Assembly: GCA_951802425.1 (NCBI GenBank)
Contig: OX637795.1
Span: 4,320,501 to 4,384,500 of the forward strand
Length of the DNA stretch: 64,000 nucleotides
From: Clavaria fumosa
Taxonomy: Eukaryota > Basidiomycota > Agaricomycetes > Agaricales > Clavariaceae
Reading direction: 5' to 3'
In this document: piece by piece, positions 42,967 to 53,859 of the stretch
Numbering within the stretch: the first letter of the stretch is position 1
Layout of the letters: every line of letters starts with the position of its first letter
Translations under genes and position numbers: made by a program
The notes under the pieces: model-generated
What the model was told of the DNA's origin: nothing
The model's input: the letters and a program-made list of their open reading frames with translations, nothing else
The model's database searches: none

Positions 42967-43831
42967 CCACTTTGAAGGGTCCAACTCGCCATGGCATCAG
43001 CTTCTTACAGAGATCCTCCAGTACCAGGTTACAGCTCTCTAACCAGACTAGGGTCCCCTCTTTCTAATCGGTTGTGTATCCTCCTTGTCTCTCCATAGTC
43101 TTGTTGGACTGCTCTACTAACCTCTTCATCTTTCCTTGCATTTCGTAGGCCTTTTCCAGGAAGCTATCAGTGGCAGGGTTGTTAGACTCAGTGAGACGAA
43201 GGTCGGGGAGGGCAACAGGGTGTCAGGCGTAGTCAAGCAGGAAGGGAGAAACGTCGGAGCTTCCGTAGGACCGGTTGTTGAGGGCGAACTCTGTGATTGG
43301 GAGCCAGGAGGCCCAGCTCTCGGGCATCTCACTACAGACATGTTTTAGTAGCGTGAATACCTCTTGGTTGGCCCTTTCTGTGAGACCGTCAGTCTGGGGG
43401 TGGTATGCCGTGCTAGGGTTAGTTCCCACCCCCAGCTGTCCATACACGTTCTTGAGGAATTTAGCCACGAAATTTGACCCTCGGTCGCTTGTGACTTTGG
43501 ACGGGAGTCCGTGGCTAGCATAGATGCGGTGTAGGAATATTCGGGCTGCTCCTTCGCTTGTCAGGTCCATACTGATGGGCTCTAGTAGGGAAGACCTCGT
43601 GGCCCGGTCTCGAATGACCAGGACTCTGTCATAGCCTTCAGAGAGGTTTAGTGGCCCTACGATGTCCCAGCTTATTTCATCCCACGGCTGGAGTGGGGAG
43701 GGGAAAGGGTGTAGAGCAGGTCGGTTCCCGGCATGATTGATTTTATTCCTTTGGCAATGCCAACATCGTTGGAGATGGGCCTGTACGTCGCTATCGAGTC
43801 CGGGCCAATCGAAGTTTCGACAGATGTCAGA
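42967..43831 (-). pseudogene. Gypsy E integrase relic
   Basis: On the minus strand: zinc-binding end (QRCWHCQRNK), catalytic core with WDIVGPL, SDRGSNFVAKFL and the E in GLTERANQEV, followed by EFALNNRSYGSSDVSPFLLD. A TGA follows at DYA, and the C-terminal part (VALPDLRL, then VWLESCNLVLEDLCKKLMPW) continues to the G insertion. This is the strand-transfer enzyme that joins element DNA to target; it is inactive here. Confidence 0.85.
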
Positions 43832-44778
43832 ACTTTACACTCTCCCACCCATTCCTCAGGAGTCCTCAGGAGTCCTCAGTACTCCTCAGTACTCCTCAGT
43901 GCTCCTCAGTACTCCTCAGGAGTCCCCCCAGGGTCCTCACCCACTCCTCAGGACTCCTCACCCACTCCTCAGGACTCCTCATTCACTCCTCAAGACTCCT
44001 TGCCACTCCTAGGGACTCCTGAGGAGTGGGAAGGACCCCTGAGGAGCAGTGAGGAGTACCAGGGAGTCCTGAGGACTCCTCACTACTCCTTACTACTCCT
44101 CACCACTCCTCACCACTCCTCACCACTCCTCACTACTCCTCACCACTCCTCACTACTCCTTACTACTCCTCACCACTCCTCAGGGCTCCTTACTACTCCT
44201 CACTACTCCTCAGGACTCCTTACTATTCCTCAGGACTCCTGAATAGTCCTTAGTCCTCCCTGTCATTCTCCTCATGGTTCCAAGGACTTAGTATATAAAT
44301 GACAAAGTGTAAAATAGCATCTGAATGCAATTGATGGCCTTCAGTATGTGCCTCATGTTCTGCATTTGGTCACAAATACAATCTATTATGAGAATGACCA
44401 TTTAGCTTAGTGGTAATGTACATGGCTCAGTTTGTCTGGAGGCCTGAGTTCAATCCTGAGAGTTGCCAAAACATTTATGACTCCTGACTGCTCCTCAGGA
44501 CTCCTTACTACTCCTCACTACTCCTGAGGAGGACTCCACATGGAGGCCTCCGCATGGAGCACTGAGGACTCCTGACTGAGTTGGGACTCCTGAGGAGTAG
44601 TGAGGAGTCCTCACAGCAATTTGGCTGGAAGGAGTCCTGACTGGCTCCTCAGGAGTCCCAACTCACTCCTCAGGAGTCCTTACTACTCCTCACCCACTCC
44701 TCAGTACTCCTCAGTACTCCTCACTCACTCCTCAGGAGTACTGAGGACTCCTGAGGAATGTGTGGGCGAGTGTAAAGT
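43832..44778. mobile_element. TIR element filled with ACTCCTCA repeats, in gypsy E
   Basis: Ends are ACTTTACACTCTCCCACCCA (43832) and, inverted, TGTGGGCGAGTGTAAAGT (to 44778). The interior is dominated by CACTCCTCA / CAGGAGTCC repeats in both orientations around a tRNA-like sequence. It interrupts E integrase between ENIHE and RNFDWPG. A GAC at both edges is the only hint of a target duplication. Confidence 0.7.
44396..44468 (+). repeat. tRNA-like (SINE-type) sequence with A and B boxes
   Basis: TAGCTTAGTGG fits the RNA polymerase III A box and GAGTTCAATCC the B box, 33 nt apart as in tRNAs. The T-arm pairs four of five bases and the acceptor stem is poor, so it is a tRNA pseudogene or tRNA-derived SINE head and not a working tRNA. 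Confidence 0.45.
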
Positions 44779-46972
44779 CCTCATGGATGTTCTCGCTGGT
44801 CTTCCAGATGCCTGGGTGCCCGGCAGAGGGGGCATCATGGTGGATAGCCAGTACATCATCGATTAGGCTGGGGGGGACCCAAATCTTGTTTCAGTAGTAT
44901 TTAACCCCATTGGCTTCCTGTATGATGGCAGGCCCATGCATGGTCTCTATTTGGCTGACCTTGATGCAGTCAAGAAGGCTTAGCTCGGTTGCTGACTTAA
45001 AGAGGGCATCTGGTAGTAGCGGGGCCAGGGTCGGGGTAGTTTCGTTGTCATGGTCAGGCCGATGGGACAGTGCGTCGGCAGCGGTGTTGGTCTTACCCGG
45101 GCGGTGCTTGATCTCGAAGTTATACAAGGCCAGGAGGGCTCTCCAACGATTCTGTCATCCGTTAAGAGGATTTGGCTTACGGAAGTAAGCCAAGTTGGCA
45201 TGGTCAGTCCAAATCTCGAAGGGTTCGGAGGTCGCGATGAGGTACTGTGGCCAGGCTTCAAGGGCGTGGACGATGGCTAGCAATTCCTTATTGTAAGTGT
45301 CATAGTTCTTCTCGGCGTCTTTGAGAGCTTTAGAAAAACAATCAATCATTGCCCAATTACCGTCCTCTTGTTGCTGGTACAGGATACCACCTATCGCAAC
45401 GTTGGAGGCATCCATTTTGATCTTCCAGCTTCCCTCATCTCTGGGGACTGCCATACGTCGCCTGTCAAGTAGCTGCTGGATGAGACGGTCAAAGGCATTC
45501 TTCTCGTCTGGGCCCCACTGCCAGTCCATATTCCCAGTGAGTTGGTGGAGGGGAATTGCGGTCATGGCGAAATCAGGGATGTGTCTCCTGAAATAATTCA
45601 GGAATCCGAGGAACTTCTGGACTTCTCTTTTGGACTGCGGGACAGGCCACTCTCGGATCCCTGCGCATAATCGCTCCAACTTCTCAATGTGTCCATGTTG
45701 GATATAGTGTCCGAAGAATTCCACTTCGCTTTTCTGGAAGTGGCACTTTTCCAGTCTTAGGCAGAGCGAGTTTTCCGTGAGTCTTTGGAGGACAGCACGA
45801 GTGAGTCGCTGGTGTGTCTCTAGGTCCGGAGTGTGGATGAGAATATCGTCGATGTAGACGTGTACGTGCCCGGTGGCTATCTCTTCCCGGAGAATGGCGT
45901 TCATAAACCATTGGAATCGGGCTGGGGCATTGGTCAGTCCAAATCCCATGACAGTGTATTCGAATTGGCCCTTGGGGCATATGAATGCCATCATCCACTC
46001 GTCTCCTTCTCAGATCTTGATATTATTGAATCCCCGTACGACGTCCATCGAGGTAAAGAAAGTCTTTCCCTTGAGGGCGTCGAGGATGTCTCGAATGAGG
46101 GGGAGAGGGTGTGCGTCCTTCTTCGTCATGGCATTGAGTTCTCGGTAGTCGATTATGGGGCATAACTTCTTTACTTCTTGTTTAAAGAAGAGAGGCGAGG
46201 CCCAGGGTGAATTTGAAGGTCATATCCGTCCACTCTTCAGGTTCTCCTCAATCCATGATTTCAGCTCTGGGTAGTATGCGTGTGGTACGGAGTAGATCTT
46301 TGAGCATTTAGCGATGGCTCCTTCCTTTAGTTCGATTGGGTGGTCTATGGCTCCTCGGGAAGGGGGTAATTTCGCGAACTCTGCTATCGAGAAAACCTTC
46401 GGGAATTCTTCATGGTAAGGGGGTACTGTGGCTTCGACGAAAGCACCTCACATGAGTGCCACACGAGGTTTGGGGAATTCGATCGTCCGTTTGACCCAAT
46501 CAATCATGGGGTTGTTTCTTCTCAACCAGTCATATCCTAGGTAGAGGTGGGGAGGGTGAAATTGTCCAACTAGGAGGGTAACCTTTTGGCGGAAGTCCTG
46601 CCCGATGGAAATGATTAGATCGGCAGTTTTAGTTACCATTCCCAAGGCGTTGGAGGTTCTGTCAGCGTTGATTGAGTATAGGGGTTGGGGGAGGTCCCAT
46701 AACCTTAACCCTAGGTTTTGGGTGTATTTTTGGTCGATAGCGGAGGCCGAGCATCCCGAGTCCACAAGGGAATATCCCAGTTTTCTTCTCCCATTACTGG
46801 GGTTTTCCATTGTGATGGGTATTTCCATACAAGGCTTTTTGGGGTTAGCCTTGATTTTCTCTTTCCTCAGGTTCAGTCTGGGGGACAGAGAAGGGGTCAC
46901 CAGGACCTGTTTATTTACGGCGGGGGCACGAGGGGGTACATAACTTTTTACCGGCAAAGATGCTGAACTCAA
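44779..46972 (-). pseudogene. Gypsy E protease, reverse transcriptase and RNase H
   Basis: Protease at 46972-46448 (LVDSGCSASAI active site; LYLGYDWLRRNNP). Then RT: EFAKLPPSRG, PSNSPWASPLFF, CPIIDYRELNAMT, FTSMDVVRGFNN (first Asp), FGLTNAPARFQ and VYIDDILIHT (catalytic YIDD), thumb GFLNYFRRHIPDF. RNase H follows with KMDASNVAIGG and YDTYNKELLAIV, then the KHRPGKTNTAADALSHRP tether to 44880. At least four TGA codons replace expected arginine (for example before PSNSPWA, before EGDEW and before QNRWRAL). Otherwise well preserved. Confidence 0.9.
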
Positions 46973-47084
46973 TCTTCACCACTGGCAAAATCCGCAATTT
47001 CCTTTTCTCTGAGCATGACCAGGTCTTTCAACCTCACGATCTCAGCCTGCACTTCTTCCAATTTGTCGCATGGTGCGGTTACGG

Positions 47085-48234
47085 GTGTCATGGCGATTGG
47101 GGCAGGGAGGGAGATGACCCCTCGAACCTGCTGGGTGTGTCGTGTAGGCAGAAGCGGGCAGTTCTTTGAGATGTGGCCGAAGCTGCGACAGTTGTAACAC
47201 TGTACTTCGGCGGGCTTGGGTCATGAGCGGTCAACGATCATCGCGTCAGGGTGGGGAGTGGTCATGGGTATGGCAGGGGCACGGGTCTGGGAGGTCGCGG
47301 GGCGACCAGGCAGGACTGGGGCGCAAGCTTTGCGCAAGGATTTGAACTCTTGCCACAGGTCATCCATCCTGATGGCTTTGTTCCTCCATCCAACATAGGC
47401 CGCAGGGAGTTCGTCGCTGTTGTAAATCTTCTCAACCAGGGGTTGGTTGAGACCGTTCTTGAGGTACTCAATGAGTACCGACTCGTGGTGGGCTATGGAG
47501 AGGTGTGCCTGGCGATAGAGGCGGTCGAAATCGGTGAAGAATTCACGGGCGGTTTTTCCGCTCTGTTGGAGTTTTTGGAGGTTGGCGAGAGCTCTCGTTT
47601 CCTCGGTCGTGTCGAGGAACTCGTCATCTAGGTCTTGGACAGGGTTGGTCCAGGTACCTGTGGTATCCCTTTCTATGATGCGGTCCACTTGGGCATTCGC
47701 CCATAGTTCTGCATACCCAAGGCACATCTTGTTGAGTACGAAATAGGTTTTCTTTTTGTGGGATTTGAAACGTTCTGGCTTGCAGGCAAAGAGGAGGGTA
47801 AATTGACGTTTGAAGGTGCAGTAGGTCGCCCGGGTCCTGTTGAAGTCTCTGACGGTGAGGCTGCTACTCGCTGTTGCTGTCGAGGTCGTATGGTTCGATT
47901 GATGAGACGGAGCTTGGGCTTGGGGATTGGACATCTTTGGGGTTAACGAACGGGTCGACAGGCTCGGGCTGTGGTAAGTTGATTGTGGCTTGGTGTTGGG
48001 TGGCAAGTTCTCTGGGGGCGAGGAGATCAGGGATATTCTTTGGGGTGACTGTGGCGATTGGAACGTTAATGGGGATCCTGGAGTGTCGAATAGGAATGGC
48101 GGGATAGGGGATGTTGGTGCGAGGTTTCCAGTCCACGATGGATCTGGTAGTGGTGTCGATAAGGTACTCCGTTCGGTATCCGACGGCCGAGATGAATCGC
48201 TCCGGGGGATGTGTCTGCATGCACTTGTTGGCAA
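47085..48234 (-). pseudogene. Gypsy E Gag with zinc knuckle
   Basis: The Gag body is TYCTFKRQFTLLFACKPERF...LDDEFLDTTEETRALANLQK...GKTAREFFTDFDRLYRQA...VLIEYLKNGLNQPLVEKIYN, the retrotransposon Gag domain. A TGA at 47221-47223 separates it from the zinc knuckle CYNCRSFGHISKNC (about 47160-47200). The N-terminal 130 residues are Ser/Pro-rich. The frame is open for 337 codons. Confidence 0.85.
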
Positions 48235-48786
48235 AAGTGCGGGTGGAGGGTATGGGCGAGGGGGCGCGCGAAGGTGCGAAGGCTTCGGTGGAAGCAGGGG
48301 TCAGGATATTGTCGATTTCGTCAATGTTGAGGCCTTCTAGGTCCTCTGCAATGTTTTCTTCTTCTTGTTTTTACCCAAAGGGCAAAGAGTCATTTGTATA
48401 GGAGTCATGGGAAGTCTCTGACGGTGTAGTCCTCAAAGAGACGCTGCACTCTGAGAGCTTGGGAGGTAAGTAGGCTGGTCGGTATGAATTGGCGCTCAGT
48501 TCCTCGGTAAACCACTGATCGTGGGTAGTGGTGGTTTTGGGAGTGTTCGGGCGGGTGATTGCAGTTGGGGTGCGTATGTCGATATATTGTAATTGGAGGC
48601 GTCTCCACATTTCTCTGTTTTCTGTCAATCTGGCTGGGGCTGGCAGATGTCGTGTGTATTGTCATTGGCGGTACTCGCAATCGACAGGGTCATTTGTTCG
48701 CGTAATGCAGGGCGTGTAGGAAGCCAGTGTGAAGTGAAGAGCAACCAGGTCCTAGTAGGAGGTGGTGGTGGTTAGACTTGTTATTA
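48235..48786 (-). other. Gypsy E 5' leader and N-terminal Gag region
   Basis: Short frames only. A small frame near 48371-48680 may be the Gag N-terminus before a frame break. No clear tRNA primer site next to the LTR. Confidence 0.4.
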
Positions 48787-49356
48787 TGTTATGGCTCACT
48801 ACTCGATGGGTCCAGGGCAGACTAGCTGGGCTGGGTGAAGAGAGGGAGGGTAATATTGTGAGAATAACAAGTCTAGAGAATACATGACATGCATCTACCT
48901 GTATATATACTAAGTCACGATGATAAGGTAACTACGTAAATACAATGGACTGAGGGAAGGGTGGCAATGGTAGGGAGGAGAGCGGCGTGTCAAGGGAATA
49001 ATCACATGGTTGTGAAGGCGGGGTTGGCGGGGCGATGGGATATTAGCCGGGAGTATAAGGGCACTAGGGGGATGGGATAGCGGTAATGAAGGGAGGGTAC
49101 AAAGAAGGAACCGGATTAGGCTTAATGCTGATGGAGTCAAGGCGACAGATGTCGGATGTTGACAGGATGATGGCATCCCGCACAGACATCCCATCATGAA
49201 TATGGGCCATCCTCTCGGTAAGGGTCACGTGACTGGGCGCTTGTAGGTCACGTGATCGTAGAGGGTCTATGAGCGCTAGTGCCAGGTCGTGAGTGTCCAG
49301 TGAAGGTCGCTGGGCGCTAAAGGTCGCGGTCCGTCACGTGCTTACGTACCATAACA
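48787..49356 (-). repeat. 5' LTR of gypsy E
   Basis: 570 bp, reverse orientation, TGTTAT...ATAACA. A run of ~20 bp present in the other LTR near 34480 is absent here. Followed by the CTACA duplication. Confidence 0.9.
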
Positions 49357-49508
49357 CTACACCATTTTGGCTCAAGGTGGAAATATGGTAGGCTCTGCTC
49401 TATGCCATTTGACTCAACTTTTTCGCATGGCAGGCAAACTAAACAAATTATATATCAAAATATCGCTAAAATTCAGCAGATTCTGATTCTGAAAACTATA
49501 TGTCTGTA

Positions 49509-50078
49509 TGTTACAGTACGTAAGCACATGACAGACCGTGACCTTTAGCACCCAGCAACCTTCACTGGACACTCACGACCTGGCACTAGCGCTCATAGAC
49601 CCTCTACGATCATGTGACCTACAAGCGCCCAGTCACGTGACCCTTACCAAGAGGACGGCCCATATTCATGATGGGATGTCTGTGCGGGATGCCATCATCC
49701 TGTCAACATCTGACATCTGTCGCCTTGACTCCATCAGCATTAAGCCTAATCCGGTTCCTTCTTTGTTCCCTCCCTTCGTTACCACTATCCCGTCCCCCTA
49801 GCGCCCTTATACTCCCGGCTAATATCCCATCACCCCGCCAACCCCGCCTTCGCAACCACGTGATCATTCCCTTGACACACCGCTCTCCTCCCTACTGTCG
49901 CCACCCTTCCCTCAGTCCATTGTATTTATGTAGTTACCTTATCATCGCGACTTAGTATATATACAGGTAGACGCATGTCATGTATTCTCTAGACTTGTTA
50001 TTCTCGCAATATTACCCTCCCCCTCTTCACCCAGCCCAGCTAGTCTGCCCTGGACCCATCGAGTAGTGAGCCGTAACA
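49509..50078 (+). repeat. Solo LTR of E family in the foldback arm, CTGTA duplication
   Basis: TGTTACAGTACGTAAGC... to CCGTAACA, 570 bp, opposite orientation to element E. CTGTA flanks it at 49504-49508 and 50079-50083. The other arm of the palindrome (near 51095-51110) shows the uninterrupted sequence AGGTACAGACATATAG, which confirms the insertion. Confidence 0.92.
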
Positions 50079-51110
50079 CTGTACCTCCTTTCGTTCAGCT
50101 GTAATTTGCAAAATACACAAAATATATTCATTTGTCCTCAGTTCTGCAGTACCCTGGCTTGAAAATGGATTAGATAACTGGAGGACCCACATACTACCTG
50201 TGGGTATATGGCAAGGGTGTGGATTAGTTTTAACTACCCACCCACCGTCTCAATCCCCTCTCTGGAATACATTAATAGGAATCAGGGTATTATTGTCCTG
50301 GGAGAGTGACCATTGGTTGGATTGCAAATTCCAGCCATCAGATTACAGCTTATGACATCTAATACAGTCATGCAAAGGCCCATAATATTTGGTACAGATC
50401 TACAGATTCCCCATGTCTATTTTCCCAAAATTCTCAAAATCTCTCCCCAGATAGCCCCCTTTGGCAAATCACATATTCCTGTGGTCAAATAGCTGACAAT
50501 GTATACATAAAGACATGTGCAAAGTTTGGTGAAGTTAGGAAAAGTTCTCAGGAAGATAGCTCAGAATGTGTCTCTTGGGGGATACTCTGAAGTGAAGGCA
50601 AAGACAAGGCATTACCTTGCCTTACACTCCAAAAGACATCCTGAGAACTTCACCAAACTTTGCACATGTCTTTATGTATACATTGTCAGCTATTTGACCA
50701 CAGGAATATGTGATTTGCCAAAGGGGGCTATCTGGGGAGAGATTTTGAGAATTTTGGGAAAATAGACATGGGGAATCTGTAGATCTGTACCAAATATTAT
50801 GGGCCTTTGCATGACTGTATTAGATGTCATAAGCTGTAATCTGATGGCTGGAATTTGCAATCCAACCAATGGTCACTCTCCCAGGACAATAATACCCTGA
50901 TTCCTATTAATGTATTCCAGAGAGGGGATTGAGACGGTGGGTGGGTAGTTAAAACTAATCCACACCCTTGCCATATACCCACAGGTAGTATGTGGGTCCT
51001 CCAGTTATCTAATCCATTTTCAAGCCAGGGTACTGCAGAACTGAGGACAAATGAATATATTTTGTGTATTTTGCAAATTACAGCTGAACGAAAGGAGGTA
51101 CAGACATATA
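50079..51110. repeat. Inner palindrome of the foldback element, ~490-bp arms
   Basis: 50084-50590 is the reverse complement of ~50610-51100 with almost no differences outside the centre (for example GTATATGGCAAGGGTGTGGA against its complement). The centre lies near 50600. Confidence 0.9.
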
Positions 51111-51189
51111 GTTTTCAGAATCAGAATCTGCTGAATTTTAGCGATATTTTGATATATAATTTGTTTAGTTTGCCTGCCATGCAAAAAAG

Positions 51190-51673
51190 TCGAGTCAAAT
51201 GGCGTAGAGCCCACCATATTTGTGCCTTGAGTCAAAATGGTGTAGAGCCCACCATATTTCCACCTTGTGTTGATATGGTGTGGAGCCTACCATATTTGTG
51301 CCTTGAGCCAAAATGGTGTAGAGCCCACCATATTTCCACCTTGAGTTGATATGGTGTGCATATTTGTGCCTTGAGTCAAAATGGTGTAGAGCCCACCATA
51401 TTTCCACCTTGAGTTGATATGGTGTGGAGCCTACCATATTTCCACCTTGAGCCAAAATGGTGTAGAGCCCACCATATTTCCACCTTGAGTTGATATGGTG
51501 TAGAGCCCACCATATTTGTGCCTTGAGTCAAAATGGTGTAGAGCCCACCATATTTCCACCTTGAGTTGATATGGTGTGGAGCCTACCATATTTCCACCTT
51601 GAGTCAAAATGGTGTGGAGCCTACCATATTAGAGCTGAAGATATGGTGAAGTGAACACTATACATGGCCATAT
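51190..51673. repeat. Foldback right-arm minisatellite
   Basis: About twelve ~35-bp units such as GTAGAGCCCACCATATTTCC plus ACCTTGAGTTGATATGGT, inverted relative to 33880-34249, ending in GAAGTGAACACTATACATGG. Confidence 0.88.
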
Positions 51674-51894
51674 ATCATCTAAGGAACACTTACCAAGTCT
51701 ACAATCCCTTCAATCACCTCTGCTGAAATATTCAATTCACACAGAACCACAGATATTAGATCTGTAGCTCATATAAGTTAGAGATCCACCTGAGAACAGG
51801 AAGCATAAAAACCTTCCTTGGTGTGGCTCTTCTTTGCCACACCAGCTTGAGAGTTCTGCTTGAGGAGCTTTTTGAGCTCCTCTTTCATCAAAAG
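51674..51894. other. Spacer
   Basis: No gene seen. Possibly the 3' untranslated part of the next minus-strand gene. Confidence 0.3.
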
Positions 51895-52581
51895 CTAGAC
51901 AAGGTGAGTCTGCTTGTGCTCTCTAACAGAAGCAGAGCTTACCTGCAACCGGGTGCGAAGTGCCAGTTGGGGGGGGACAGAACTGTGGAACTGGCTAGCG
52001 TCTGCATAGGAAGGGGTAGGGCTGCCGCCGAAGTTGCCACATCCGAAGGAGCCATGACCTAGATGTTTGGAATAAGTAGAGAAAATTTTGAGGTAGAAAC
52101 GACACACCATTCTCTTGCTTCTCCATGCCTCCGAAAGCTGTTCAATGACCATACCTAAATACATATCACTCAAGTATGATGATGGCTTGATTCCCTTCTG
52201 AGCACAAATATATCTGGCAACAACTGAGGTCTTGAGGGTGGCAGCAATCAATCGACAGGCAGTTGTGGTGTTTCCAACACTGTCCCAACTGGTCAGCACA
52301 CTACGCAAGGAGAGATGACCGGAAGTGAACTGGGCATGGCCCCAGCTCTCATTCCCATCATCTTCAGAGATGCTTGGGTCGTTCGGATCGGCGTTCTCAA
52401 TGCATTCAATGAATGTAATCATTTCTTGAGAAGGTTGAGCACTGTCGAGGATGATATTTGCACTCATGGCATCAAGGAGGTTGATGGCGAGCAGAATTGA
52501 CGAAAATTCTTGTGAAAATAAGACTGTTAATGTAAGGCTATAGGCCTTTTCTATTCTTTTATTATATAATCTACATACCAT
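51895..52581 (-). CDS. Conserved mushroom hypothetical protein
   Basis: Frame of 228 codons. The core reads MSANIILDSAQPSQEMITFI, ECIENADPNDPSISEDDGNE, SWGHAQFTSGHLSLRSVLTS and LIAATLKTSVVARYIC. I recognise this as a recurrent Agaricomycete family, often next to retroelements, but no function is known to me. The acidic ESWGHxQFTSG part is the best landmark. The C-terminal ~60 residues look less conserved and the gene may have unrecognised introns. The neighbour on the other strand is a copia relic. Confidence 0.5.
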   Translation of the reverse strand: MVCRLYNKRIEKAYSLTLTVLFSQEFSSILLAINLLDAMSANIILDSAQPSQEMITFIECIENADPNDPSISEDDGNESWGHAQFTSGHLSLRSVLTSWDSVGNTTTACRLIAATLKTSVVARYICAQKGIKPSSYLSDMYLGMVIEQLSEAWRSKRMVCRFYLKIFSTYSKHLGHGSFGCGNFGGSPTPSYADASQFHSSVPPQLALRTRLQVSSASVREHKQTHLV

Positions 52582-52689
52582 AATAGTCTATTAGCATAGC
52601 CGCTTAGGTTATGCTTACATCAGCAGCCCCTAGAGGGCTGCTTGCCTATATATATAGTGTCGCGACTGTACAGAGAGGGTAGATCCCTC

Positions 52690-53807
52690 TATATAGAACG
52701 CCAAAAGGAGCCAGAACACTTCAGAGATGAAGCCACCGAAGCTGATATTGAGGAAGCCCCAAATCGCCATCCCGAGCACTGTGCATATGTCACGTATGCG
52801 AATGAGCCTCAATCCTACCATGAAGCCATGCTGTCACCATGCTCGAAGCAGTGGGAGAAAATGAACTTGTGCAGTTAAGTGAGACTGGCACCTTCGACTG
52901 CGTCTGCAGTGCTCCCGCTGGTAGAAATGTTATTGGGAGCCGCTGGGTCTTGAAAGAGAAGTGAGACGGCCAGGGAAAGCTGTTGAAACACAAGGCTCGA
53001 GTTGTTGCTCAGGGATTCTTGCAGGTACCAGGTCAGGATTTCAATGGGACTTATGCATCTGTAGCAAAGTTCACGATGCTCCGAGCTCTCCTTGCCATCG
53101 TAGCCAAAGAAAACTGGGTCCTCCACCATGTCAACGTTCGAGGCACTTACCTACAAGGTGATCTCGACAAAGAGATATACATGTGATTGCCTGACAGAGT
53201 GGCCGAACCAGCAAAGAAAGGCTGGCTGTGGAGGTTGTGAAAGCCACTCTATGGGTTGAAACAAGCTGGTTGACAGTGGAAAACGAAGCTAGATATGAGC
53301 ATGGCTGACTTGGGATTCATGAAGAGTGTTGCAGATCTTATTGGCTGGACTGACTTGGACTGGGCTCAAGATGTCAATACATGATGATCTGTTGGCGGTT
53401 TCGTCTTCGACTTTGCTGGAAGTTCCGTTTCCTGGTCATCTAAGAAGCAACCTACCATCGCTCTCTCCACAGTCGAAGCAGAATATATGGCGGCCTCAAA
53501 CACTACTAAAGAGGCCATTTGGCTTCATACACTACTTGAGGACCTTGGATTCACACAGGTAGAAGCAACGACGATCCACGCCGATAACCAAGGGTGTATC
53601 ACACTCTCTCACAACCCTGTTTCGCACTCTTGCACGAAACATATCGACATTCAACACCATTTCATCCGTGAATGCATTGCAAATTTAGAAATCGACCTGA
53701 AATTCTGCCCTATGAAGGACATGGTAGCTGACATATTCACTAAAGCCTTGTCCTGTGAACCATTCGAAAAATTTCAGGCTGCACTTGGAGTGGGAGATAG
53801 GACGTGA
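52690..53807 (+). pseudogene. Ty1/copia Pol relic with internal deletions
   Basis: The RVT_2 start (EPQSYHEAMLSP, GTFDCVCSAPAGRNVIGSRW, HKARVVAQGFLQVPGQDFNG, NVRGTYLQGDLDKEIYM, LYGLKQAG) carries stops after EIYM and elsewhere. The YVDD region is missing, and the sequence jumps to RNase H: VSWSSKKQPTIALSTVEAEY, IHADNQGCITLSHNP, TKHIDIQHHFIREC, MKDMVADIFTKAL, ending at 53807. It is unrelated in detail to the copia element at 1034. No LTRs recognised around it. Confidence 0.85.
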
Positions 53808-53859
53808 TCCGAGTGGGAGTGATGAAAGTTCGGCTAACATTCTATCTGAAAGAGGACTA

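Larger units (their letters stand above)
34250..49356 (-). mobile_element. Ty3/gypsy chromodomain element (E), minus strand, CTACA duplication
   Basis: LTRs at 34250-34840 and 48787-49356, TSD CTACA at 34245-34249 and 49357-49361. The order on the minus strand is Gag, protease, reverse transcriptase, RNase H, integrase, chromodomain, which defines a chromovirus-type Ty3/gypsy. It is opened by element G (35174-42962) and a TIR element (43832-44778). Several in-frame TGA stops stand where relatives have arginine, so it is inactive. Confidence 0.92.
33859..51673. mobile_element. Palindromic foldback element carrying nested LTR elements
   Basis: The outer end near 33859 (ATATTGGCCATGTATAGTG) is inverted at 51655-51673 (CACTATACATGGCCATAT). 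The left arm survives as 33859-34249, 49357-49508 and 50079-~50590, and the right arm is ~50600-51673. With the insertions left out, the element would be about 2.1 kb and almost wholly palindromic. Each arm has an outer minisatellite and an inner unique part. No protein is encoded. Target duplication not seen. Confidence 0.75.

Noticed and set aside
43733..44242. Pro/Ser/His repeat protein on the plus strand
   Set aside because: Translation of the ACTCCTCA repeats inside a TIR element.
44396..44468. Functional tRNA gene
   Set aside because: A and B boxes fit, but the acceptor stem does not pair and it lies inside a repeat element.
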